Below, one piece after another: positions 43,865 through 55,000 of a DNA stretch of 64,000 nt. The notes under the pieces are model-generated. The model searched no databases, was not told the origin of the DNA, and was given only the letters and a program-made list of their open reading frames with translations. Within the stretch, counting starts at the first letter, position 1. Every line of letters starts with the position of its first letter. Source of the DNA: Macrocystis pyrifera (Eukaryota > Sar > Phaeophyceae > Laminariales > Laminariaceae); the NCBI GenBank assembly GCA_031763025.1, contig JASSKH010000035.1, forward strand, positions 4,252,320 to 4,316,319, read 5' to 3'. A program made the position numbers and the translations under genes.

Positions 43865-46800
43865 CAACCCGGCGCCTCCGAACGTTTTGCCGTCTTCAGG
43901 CCGCATCTCATCGCGGACGCGCCGACGAACAGCCGCCGCCTCTGGCGCCGTGCCGCCTGCTGTTGATTATGGCTTCGGGCCCGGCGGGACCCCTAGACCA
44001 TCAGTCCGGCGTGCTACCACCCCGTTGCGAGCCCCACGGCCACGACCGCCCGCACCCGTCGTTTTGGCCCCGACTCCTGCCGCCTCGTCCGTCCCGACGG
44101 TACCCATCCCGTCCGGCCGCGACCGCACCAAGCCCGTGGGAACTCCTCTTTTACGACTTCCGCCGCCAACTGACGCACCTCTCGTCACCTCGACCGACTT
44201 GGACGCACTCGGCGCAGCTGCCGAGTTTCAGTTCGGTGATTCCGCAGCGCGCTATTCGCACGCCGACTGGGCTCGGGAACAACAGGCTGAGCCGGCGTGC
44301 AATGCCGCCATGCGCTACATAGCCCTTGGCCGACCGGAAGTTTTGCCAGACGACTTCTTATCAGGTTTCCCTTCCCACCAGCGCCCTCCCCTTTTGGAAG
44401 TTCAAGAGCTGGCCGCCAAAGGCCGCTTGCACACCACTGACGCGGGCATCGTTCTACTTGTCCGACAGCCGTCTCCCCCTCCTGCGTTGGATACGCCACG
44501 CCCGGTAGGCCGTACGGCCTGCTTATTGAACGACGAGCCTATTCGCATTTATGTTCCGCTGCTCATGCGCCCCTGGGTCATGCAGGCTTGCCATTCTACG
44601 GCTTCCTGCCACCTAGGAACCGCGCGCACCCTACGTATGCTTGAACGTTTCTACTGGTGGATCGGCATGAGCATCTGCACCCGGTGATGGCTACGCAACT
44701 GCTTAAAGTGCCAGGCACGGAAAACGTCGCGGCAGACGGTCCGGTGGCCCTCCATCACGTTGCCCTTGCCAGAAGGGCCCGGCATCGCCGTCAGCATCGA
44801 CTATTTCGGCCCCCTCCCGGTGACGCCTCGAGGTAATACCTACATCTTGCTTTTCACTGATCGTTTCAGCCGCCGAGCCGACATGTACGCCGTCACAGCG
44901 GCAGAGTTCACCGCTGAGGGCACGGCTAACATTCTCATCAACCGGTACATCCCTCTTTGGGGGTGCCCGCGCAGCATCCTCTCGGACAACGGCCTCCAGT
45001 TCTGCTCCAAGCTTTCGCACGCCGTGTATCAGCTTCTCGGGGTTCGAAAAATTGCCACCAGCTCCTACCACCCAAACGGCAACGGTGGGGTGGAACGTGT
45101 AAACCACACGATGGCCCAGATGTTGGCAATGGTCGTCAACGAGCTCCAAAACAACTGGGATGAACAGCTCCCTCACGTCGAATTTGCGTACAACAATTCT
45201 GTCAGTGCCGCCACGGGTCTGGCTCCCAACGAGGTACATATGGGTCGGCTCCCACGCCTCCCACTCACGATTTTCGAACGTGCAGGAGTCGCCGGCCACC
45301 AGAGCTTGGCCCGCGACCATCTCACCTACTGCGACTTGGCGACGGACCGCGAGCAGCGCGCGTACGACATCCTTCGAGCACACCACGCCCTCACTGTCGC
45401 TCGCGTGAACCGCCGCAACTCCGCCCTCTCCGACGCTCTGCGTCCGGTCCCCAAATTTGACGTTGGTGGTTGGGTGTGGGTGTACAATACGGCGGCCACC
45501 ATCCGCCAGGGCGCGAAAACCAGACACGGACGCCAAGGTCCTCAAGGCCAAACTCTCCCTCAACTGGACGGGCCCCTACAAAGTTCTCGCAGTTGGCCCC
45601 TGCTCCTCTGCAGACACCCCGGATGGATCTCCTCTCGGAGCAAAGCTCCTGTATTTGGATCTTCCTTCCGATATGCCCGGCGCCGAGGCTCGCCGGCGCG
45701 TATCTGTTCAACGCTGCAAGCCCTGTGCCAACCCCCACGACTGTGGCGACATGCCGAAGTATCTGCCGGCGGGGTTGACGCAATACGTGCTCAACAATTT
45801 CTCCAAGAAATCCCCTCCGTACCACGTCACCGAGGACGACGTTTCGACCCCTCTTGAACGACTCGAAGTGGAAAAGATTACTGGACATCAATCGGTTAGA
45901 GGTCGAGGTGGCGTCATCGCGGTGATGTACGAGACGCACTGGAAGGGACTTTCCCGGCCATCCTGGGAACGGGAAATGGACCTTCAGCTTTCTCGCCACG
46001 CAATTTTGCGCTACTGGGCCGGCAATCCGAACCAACACCGCCAAACCAACCGCCTGTATCGCCGAATGAGAATTGGCGCGGCACAACGGGAGCTTTCCCG
46101 GAGTAACGGCGAGCGGTTTCTAGCACCCGGCTATGCTGGCGTATCGCACGCCGATTGGCTCCGCCGATGCAGCAAGACTGTACTTCCCAACGGGGCCCAC
46201 TTTTGGTACAAGGGCGACGACGGTCTGTGGTGGCTCGGGAAAATCAGCGCCACTACACCGACGGATGGAGTATATTTGGTTCGATTTTTGGACGACCCGG
46301 GACCAATCAAGCTTCCTCTTTCTCCGGCGCGCTACACGACTTCGACGAGAGCTGTACGAGGTTCTTGGTGTCTGCAAATTCACTTGGCTAGCGCGTTTAC
46401 ACGGGGGGTCCAGCGTAACGTAGATGAATCTCGAGGTGCCGCCGCGGATAGCTGAATTTCACGTCTTGACTGCACTCGTTATTTAGTTATTTTTTGTCGT
46501 CTTCCTAGGCCTTGGGAGATGAATTTTTGTCTGCCCGATATGTTTCTGGTGTCCTTTTTTTTTTTTTTTTTTTTTTTGAACTGGGTCGGGGATGTGTTTT
46601 TGCGTATTATGTCCTGCCCCCCCCCGCTCGGTGTTGGGACGCGCTTCCAGAGCGGTGGACTGGGTATAGGTGGTTCTTGTCGTCCTCCGTGTTATTTTTC
46701 TTTTTGTTCCCGTACGCACTTTTCGCTTTTCCGTGCATCTTCCTCGCCCCCCCCGTGCGGGCGGTATGGCGATGGCTTTCACCGACGTTTTTCTTCCTGC

Positions 46801-46985
46801 CGCTTAAGGCTAAGTCTTCCCTTTATTTTTTTTTACGTACTTTGCCGGCTTCGTTGCCTCGCCGTTCAGAGGTGTGGGAGTGGGTTTTGAGGGGCCGCAT
46901 CTTCGACTCATGTTCTAGCTCGTGGAATCGGGGTTTCCACGAATTTCCCATAATTCTGCATATACGGCTCATCAGAGTGGGCTAG

Positions 46986-47263
46986 TGTTAAGATATGGTC
47001 TTGTATGAGATTGAAAGCCCGGTAACTACCTGGGTTCAGTCACTGGGATCGTATTTGTAGTACTTGGAAGGCGTATCTTAGATGGAAAACCAGGGGTTTT
47101 CCAGAGGAGCACGAGCTTGGTCTCAGTCTCCGCGTGCACGAAAGGAATAAAACTACGCTTCTTCTATAGCTAAGCAAACAACACATGTGAGTACAATGTT
47201 TACCGACTTAAAAGGCAGACCTGTCCAGGGATACAAAGTGTCCCGCAACCCTTGATCTTAACA
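46986..47263 (+). repeat. 3' LTR of the Ty3/gypsy element
   Basis: 278 bp, matches the 5' LTR with about three differences; followed by TCAG at 47264-47267, the same four bases that precede the 5' LTR. Confidence 0.93.
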
Positions 47264-47344
47264 TCAGCGTACAGACGACGTATGTATACGGTTCTGACGC
47301 CCCAAAGATCTCGCATTTCAGAGGGGGGGAGAGCGTTACAAGGA

Positions 47345-47420
47345 TCGCCCTGGGCTGGGTAACAACTGATCGATCTTTTATCCCTATGTAGCTCAGTAGG
47401 TAACACCTTCACAAGTCGTA
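47345..47420 (+). mobile_element. SINE-like repeat, family 2, truncated copy
   Basis: CCCTGGGCTGGGTAA, GATCGATCTTT and TAGCTCAGTAGGTAACACCT blocks as at 39594-39720. It stops before the B box and runs into an AT-rich tract. Confidence 0.55.
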
Positions 47421-47494
47421 ATTTTTTTATATATTTTATTAAAAAATGTAATCGTTCATTTTAATTTTCTCGAAACCTAAAAAACGAAGGGGAA

Positions 47495-48090
47495 TGTTAT
47501 GATACTGCCTTGAATGAGGTTGAAAGCCCGGTAATTACTTGGGTTCAGGCACTGGGATCGTACTTTGTATTACTTGGAAGGCGTATCTTAGGTGTAAAAC
47601 CAGGGGTTTTCCAGAGGGGCACGAGCTTGTGGTCTCAGTTTCCGCGTGCACGAAAGGAATAATAAAGCAGCAGCTGAGCTGCTCTTCTTCTATATCTCTA
47701 AGCAACCAAGACACGTAACACTGCTGTGTTTGGTGAGAACCAACGAGTACCGACTTCATCCGCAAACCTGTCCAGGTATACAAAGTGTCCCGCCTGCATG
47801 GCCTTAACAAGTGGCGTCGTTGCCTTGCCGTTCAGAGGTGTGGGAGTGGGTTTTGAGGAGCCGCGCATCTTCGACTCATGTGCTATAATACAGTTAACTG
47901 TTCGCGGAATCGAGATTTCCATGAACTTTCCATATTTCTGCTTAAATAATATACGGCTCATTAGAGCTGCTGCTCTTCTATATATATCTCTTAAGCAACC
48001 AAGACAGGTGGTGAGTACCAACGAGTACCTACCGACTTAATAGGCAAACCTGTCCAGGGACAGTGTCCCACCTGCATGAAACTGGAACAT
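47495..48090 (+). mobile_element. Older, internally deleted relative of the Ty3/gypsy element
   Basis: An LTR of about 315 bp (47495-47809, TGTTA...TAACA) resembles the 278-bp LTR of the neighbouring element but is clearly diverged. It is followed by a ~150-bp internal piece matching the 3' non-coding end of that element, then by part of a second LTR (to about 48090). It has lost all coding parts and is much older than the neighbour. Confidence 0.8.
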
Positions 48091-48641
48091 GTTTGGGCCA
48101 GGGAAAAGAGTCAGCGCCTTGTTTTTTTATTATCATTTCGATTTTCGATTTCGATTTTCGATTCTGTTTGGACAGGCAAGCCGTCTCACACATCACACAT
48201 CATCCACTAAATTTTTCTTTGATTTACCTTGGGTGTACGTTTTCCTGAAAATCGACAAAAAACGCGGGGTGTTTTCCTGGTGCGTTCGGCCAATCAGAGC
48301 TGTTGTGCGACCGTCTCGCGCAGCATATACTCATATACTCATATATTCCCTCCACGTCTCACCCTCTCTACTAACACTGCTAAATCTACATGCACCCCTT
48401 GTCGCTGCTGTCCTGACCGTCAATTGCCACTGCTTCCTTCTTCCCTTTACCCATTGGTTGCCCACTCCCTATACCGTCCGCGGCGGCACAAGGAAAGCCA
48501 TACCATCGGTGTGTGACCTATTAATGGTGAACTCCTGACCTGACTGGTTCAACTACGTACTGCGTACAACAGCAGCAGCCCAGGAAGCGAGGAGAAGCTG
48601 CTCTGGCTTTTGCTGCTGTACAGCTAGCAGTAGCTTAAAAC
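48091..48641. other. Region upstream of the GTP cyclohydrolase gene
   Basis: Holds a fragment related to the 1043-1815 element up to about 48180, then about 460 bp with no recognised repeat. No TATA box or other promoter element is clear. The start codon context at 48642 (AAAACATGG) is favourable. Confidence 0.4.
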
Positions 48642-49085
48642 ATGGCCTCTCCTCAAGCCGACGGGGCCCTTCCCTCGCCACCCGCAAGTGTATCCAACTC
48701 AGTCACCAAGTGCGTCGGGCTTGGCATGAAGCGCAAGCTGAGCGTGACAAGCTTGGCTGCAGAAGAGGCACGACGGGCTATGCCAGACGACGACGAAACT
48801 CGACTCGACAAGATGCAGAAAGCCTGCACAACGTTGCTGGAGTGCTTGGGAGAGGATGTTGGCAGGGAGGGGCTGGTCAAGACCCCCGGGAGGATGGCGA
48901 AGGCTCTGCTGGCGTGCACGCGGGGGTACAGCCAGAGCGTGGAGGACATTGTGAACGGGGCGGTGTTTGAAGAGGACCACCATGAGATGATTCTTGTCAA
49001 GGACATCGAGATTCACAGCTTGTGCGAGCACCACATGGTGCCGTTCACCGGAAAGGTCCACATCGCCTACATTCCAAGATCGAAG
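48642..49085 (+). CDS. GCH1: GCH1 exon 1
   Basis: 148 codons from ATG at 48642 to AAG, then donor GTGGGT at 49086. Contains the variable N terminus, the helical region with RMAKALL and the CEHH zinc/active-site motif. Confidence 0.96.
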
Positions 49086-52000
49086 GTGGGTGGGTCTTGT
49101 TGTCGCGCGTCACGTCACCCCACTGCTGTCATCTTCGCGTGCTGTTGCTGCTGGACGGATAATACTTTCTTGTAGTCGTCAGTCGTGAGAGGGGTCCTCA
49201 GCGATGGCAGCGTGCATTAGACATTAGATGGTGATGGCCATTTTGAATTTCGGTAACGCTACGTACGTTGTTGTTTGTTCTCGTCGCAACAGCAGTGTAT
49301 ACAATGTACTCGTACAGCAGTAGTATAACGGGGGACCATAGTAAATAGGACCAAATATTGTTAGTAAGAAAATGTAAATATATAGGTTTTGTATATACCG
49401 TGGGTCCTATTTACTATGGTCCCCCGTAATCGTAGGATACAAGCACAACCATTACGTACATGAAGTCCTGCTCTCCAGGACTGACTGATGTCTTGCTTGT
49501 TTCACACCAGGTACCATGGTAATTTAATTCCCTTGCCAAGTCTTTTTTTCCCCCCCCATGGTAATCTGGGCATGGCTTTCGTGTTTTCTGTACTCGTACG
49601 TATATACAAGGCGCTTCGATCCGCGGACGGCCTACGCCGCCCGCTACGCTCGCTCAGGAAGGAAAAGTATAACACGTACCAGGTATCCAATTATTATGGG
49701 AAGCGGACAGAAGGTCGATGATTGAATGTAGCTTTTTGTGATTGTTGCAGTTGCAAACTGGCGGCTTATTGTAACACTTGTAAAATTCAGTAAAAATGAA
49801 ATATAGACGAGACGTATTACGCAGCTTACAAAGTTGAGTATCAACTACTCAATCAGTCGAACTCACAGCGCTGACGTATTTCATATATTTTTTATTTATT
49901 TTTTTTAAATTTTGAAATACGTCAGCTTATAAAAACTGGCGACTTGGTAGTGCCAAGAGTCAGAGTCCCGCCGCCAAGCTTGAGGAGGAAACAGCTCGGA
50001 CGCCACATACGCTTCGCGTCGCGGGCGGTTCCGCCCGCTACGCTCGCTCACATGCCGTGCGTACGTACATACCCCAGGCAGGGCACGTATTTTCTTCTTT
50101 TTTATATATGCTCTATGTGCCTGGTACGTACGAAAGAGAAAGCACAGCATGGCACAGCAGCAGCACCGCAAGAACCATGAAAATGACACCGAAAATTTCG
50201 GAAATAAAAAAAAATCCCAGTCCCCTCTCATGTACTATTTTTCTGCCTGGTCGGAATACCTTGCACCAGTCAAAAAAGAAAAAACTCGCACAGCAGAGCT
50301 TCTCTCTCAGCCTCGTACGCCGCCCGCCCCTCTCGCGACCACCTCGCCACCGATTCGGTCCGGGTAAAGTTTTCCTCCCTCTCTGTCACAGCGACCCCCG
50401 TCGCCCGCCCCCGGTGCTCACCGTGACCCTCGTTCGCCAGCTCGAGGGCGTTGGTGCTCAGACTGCTTACGTCTGTTGGTGAACTTCAGCTTGGTACGCA
50501 AAAATAAGCACCGCTTGAATATTATCTTGCAATCCCGAACGAAACTTATGGACTCGTACATACCAAGTGTAACTTTTCAGATGGAGGCCAGACAGAGCCC
50601 ATTCATGCTTCCCTCGTGTCTCTAGGCACACACGACGCCTAGCCACGAAAACGGCGACCGTGCTCCTTGCAGCCCCCTCTCTACCCGCCAGCATCCGCTG
50701 ACACCCGCGACGGCGCCGGGCTCGCCCGTGGTGCCGTGCTCCGAGTAAACGCATGCACACGAAACGAACGAAGAAAAAGTGAAAAATAACTTAAAGTGCA
50801 AAAGAAATTTCAACGCGCCGGTGAAAAAAAGCGAAAGAGAGCCTGCCAAACCGCTGAAAAAAACAAAATCGACTTCTTTTTCCGAGATTGTTTTTTTTTT
50901 TCTTTTTCGGAGAAAAAAGGTGTTTCACGATAAGCAAGCACGCAAAGAAACCAAAGACGCGAAGAAAACAAAGATCGTAGAAGCGACAAAAAATTGTGGT
51001 AGACTCGCTGAGCGCGAGGCAGGTTATTACAATCAAGTAATTTTAAGAAAAGTACAAACGTACGTTAGTTTATTTACTGCTGTACTACTTTTAGTACTAT
51101 TGTATTCTGAAGGAAACCGAACACCAGCCGTCAACCGAAGACGTAGCATCTCCGTGCGCGATTATTAGCCGCCCGTCCTGGCCCGCCCGCGATCAAAGCC
51201 TGCACCCGTTCTACGTACTGTACGAAGCACAACAACGGCTGTCGGCATAACGTCGATGGTCAGGGGTTTTAATGCCGGTTGAACCTCAATAACAAACTCT
51301 ATAAAAACCCAAGACACCACCAACCTTGGTGCAGGTGTAGCAAGTAACTCACTCCCCGGAATGTTGTCCAGGGTCAACAACCAAATACAAGGGAGAATGT
51401 CCAACTAACCTGTGTGCCGAACTATCATTTTCTTGTTACGTTCGGTAGGGCACACCTGCACCCCCGGGAGTTTTGGTAGGCGTACCGAACTTATCGAAGT
51501 GTCGGGTACCAGTTTCGGTTAAATGCCGAACTTACCGAAGTGTCGGGTACCGTTATCGAAAAAGTACCGAACTTACAAAAGTGTCAAGTACCGGTATTGA
51601 AACAATACCGAACTTACCGATGTGTCGGGTACCGGTATCGAGGTTGTAGCTGTATATGCCGGTACCCCCGGTATTGTGGTCGAGGGCATACCTGTACCCC
51701 GGGTATTTTGGGGTGGGCGTACCGAACTTAACGAAGTGTCGGGTACCTGTATTGAAAGTACCGAACTCACAGAAGTGTCCGGTCCCGGTATTATAAAATT
51801 ACTGAAGTTACCGAATTTTCTACAGTACTGGTATCGAAAAATGTCGAGCTTACCCAAGTGTAGGGTACCGGTGTTGAAAAAATACCGAACAAACACCGGT
51901 GCCCAGGGTATTATGGTTGAGGGTATACCGGTACCCGGGGTATTTTGGGGTGGACGTACCGAACTTACTGCCACCCGCCTCCTTGACAACATAACACAGC

Positions 52001-55000
52001 ATCGACTTCAAGTCTCGGGCACCGGTATCGAGTTGATATAAAACCTTACCGAAGTGTCGGGTACCGGTATTGTTGAGGCCATGCCGAACATATCTCGATA
52101 CGAGTACGTAGCACGAACTACATGATACATACACTCGCAGCACTATGAAACTTGAGTTATACATGTGTAGCAACATCAAACAGAAGGCGGCGGCAACGAC
52201 AGAGAAAACAGCAGTGCCGCCGCCGGCATCCCAAGCACGTAAGCACGTAGCAAGCGACAGAACAATCGGCAGAAACACCAGCTATAATAGCAGCACCGCC
52301 AAGAACAACAACGACAGAAAACGAAGGCAGAGAGGCAGAAGTAACAGCTCGAACTTGGACAATGTGCCGCTTCTGTGGGCTGCACTGCACACTCCACGCG
52401 TGCCACCGCCACCGAGTGCTGCGCTCGAAGCCCGTTCTATACCCCAACTTCGAAGCTCGGCATACAGCAGTCTGGCTCATCGGCGACCTCGCGTTGCTGT
52501 TGCTACTGCTGTTGCTGTTGCTACTGCTGTTGCTACTGCTGCTGCTGCTGCCGGTACAGCAGTGTTGGAATATAATAGAGCAGCGATGGATGCGAGATGC
52601 CGCGCTCGAGTCGTTTCACCGTTACAAGGATGACGTCATAATGTGTGTCTGTAGTACGCCACTGAATACGCGTATCGAGGCCGTAATGAACAAGGTACTC
52701 GCGGCATTGTGGTCGAGGGTATACCGGTACCCGGGGTACACGTGGATGGGCGTACCGGACTCACCAATGTGTCTGATACCGATATTGAAAAAATATCGAA
52801 CTTACGGAAGGATCGAGTACCGGTATGGAAAAAGTGCCGAACTTGCCGAAGTGTCGAGTACCGTTGTTTGAAATACCTAACCTACCGAAGTGCCGGGTAC
52901 CGCTATTTACAGAGCAATTGTCCCTGGTTTACTTTGGTCCGCATCCTACCGAGCATCCCTTTGCTTTCTTGAGTTGTTGTCTTGAGTCGTTGTCTTGAGT
53001 CGTTGTCTTGAGCCGTTGTCTTGAGTCGTTGTACTGACGTTACTGTAGTGCAGAACGCTTCATCTTCACATACGAAACCCAGCCTGAACTGCTCGTTTTA
53101 GCTTCCTTATTTGTTACCAGTATTAAGTAATCCTGTACTACTGTCTGCACGAGGAGCAAAACAGACACCGTCAGACAGACGCGGACAGAGAACCAAACAT
53201 GTTTTACGGTTTATGCTGACCGGGTACGTTTCATAGAATAATGGTACCATTATTGCTAAATTATTCAATTTTGTTATGTAATAATGTACGAATACGTCAG
53301 CTGTGAGTACGATCGATTGAACGTTCGAAAGTCAACTTTGCAAGCTGCGTGATACGTGATGGTGATCGTCATCGTCAGACACGCTCATCGGGAGTGCTCG
53401 TCGTGTAAAGTATTTCATTTGTATTACGGTGTTTGTGAATTAGACCTATGATACACCGTAGCAATTGATTGATAGTCAGTAGTTCCGTCACTTGAAGGTG
53501 AGTTGTTCGCGCGTACTTTTGTATTCAATCCTCATTGAGAACATAGTTATTTTATTTTTCACGGGCCGCGGAATTTCTACTCCCCAAAACGCGAAAAAAC
53601 TGCGGTAGGTTCTATTATCTTCTGGCACAATGTTTCATGAGATTGCAACGCTCGTCCATCCGATCGAATCTTTAAAACCAGTACCGCGCACGGAGGGCAC
53701 GCGCTTGTCCGTGCCGCTGGGAGTGCCCCGACTCCCAGAGGGACGACCGTCGCGAGCGTAGCTATCATCAAGTTCTGGCGCGACGAGGCCGTTCACTACA
53801 AAAAAAATGTCGGTGAGTCGGCTCTGTCGGCTGGGCAAATAGAGCTCTCGTGATGCACGGCGCTTTCTGCGACCAACCAGGGCCTCGGAATGACCCTGGG
53901 GTTGACCCTAGTCTATCGTCAAGGCTCACACCGTGCGCCTGCCCCGACCTCTGCGATGATGCGATGTTTTTCTGCGATCCTTTACATCTTTTTGTTTTTG
54001 TTTTGTTTTGCCGAAGAGGATAACTTTCCGCGAAGCTCGAAAACACATGCTGTGATGTGTGAGTTTTCCGCGAAACCATAAGAAAAAGTCTGCGGGGTAA
54101 TACCTGGCACGGGTAGTTGATAACGACCCTTGAATGTTCTGCCTTCGGAAAATAGTTGTCACCCAGCCACTCGAACGAGTCCCGTGCTATTAATAGCATG
54201 CATTGGGGGCGTTTATAACAGGTCACAGGTCACGCTGGTGTGTATGTGAGGATGACGGGCTCTCGCTTCTTGATGACCAGGTAAGACATAGCCCAGTTTA
54301 TTTCGATGAGGCTAACGTTCAGTCAGTATTGAAACACGTTGACTAAAATATCATACCGTGTGTGTGTTCTTCACATGATTACCGTTCTTTCTACCCGTCG
54401 ACATCCAGCACAACCATTGTCCTCTGTGGTCACAACACTACGACACAGAGCTACGACATTGTATTTGTATTGTAGCAACAGGAGAGTACGGTAGACACCA
54501 TAATGCAATGTCATCGTACTCAATACGAAAAACACATTTTACACGTGCCAGCAATCCCGATACATGAGAAACATAAACGATAGACGAACATACAGAAATC
54601 ATCTGAGAAAATAAAACTAAACGGAGTGTCGCCCCGCCCGGGAGAGGATGCTGAAATGCGACAGACATACGATTCCAAACAGGAAGCGAAACGAAGCATG
54701 ACCAGAAAGCACTACCAGGAGCAGGTGCGCCACCAACCAAGGCAAATATTAAAGAACTGCCTTCGTAAGCCTGCCAAAGAATTGGGCCAATCATAGTTGG
54801 TTCGAACCAATGAGAAAGACCCGCCTCGGACCTCTTGAACGGCTGAGATGATACCGAACTCAAGGTTTTTGGCAGCCTATACACTCGAGGTCAGAACGGT
54901 CAGCACCGTAAGCGCACGAGGGAGAGCGCGCGGCGGCGTGGCAACGTACCGAGACCGTAGGCTGTATACGTGCGAGCGAAGCAATCGGCGTGATCGGACG

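Larger units (their letters stand above)
39814..47263 (+). mobile_element. Ty3/gypsy chromovirus-type LTR retrotransposon, young, coding region broken
   Basis: A 7.45-kb element with two 278-bp LTRs (TGTTA...TAACA) that differ at about three positions, and a 4-bp target duplication TCAG on each side (39810-39813, 47264-47267). Parts in order: a primer-binding-site candidate starting TGGCGTC just inside the 5' LTR; a Gag-like, low-complexity region (about 40.2-41.2 kb); a possible protease region (about 41.3-41.6 kb); reverse transcriptase (about 41.9-42.6 kb); RNase H (about 42.6-42.9 kb); a Pro/Ala/Ser-rich spacer with a 126-bp tandem repeat (43361-43864); a zinc-binding domain and DDE integrase (about 44.5-45.5 kb); a chromodomain (about 45.85-46.0 kb); and a Tudor-like module (about 46.2-46.35 kb). 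The coding region is broken about half a dozen times. The near-identical LTRs indicate recent insertion. It lies between the two host genes. Confidence 0.92.

Noticed and set aside
52145-52633. 162-codon open frame
   Set aside because: Low-complexity CAG/CTG-derived Ala/Val/Thr repeats; the composition alone explains the openness.
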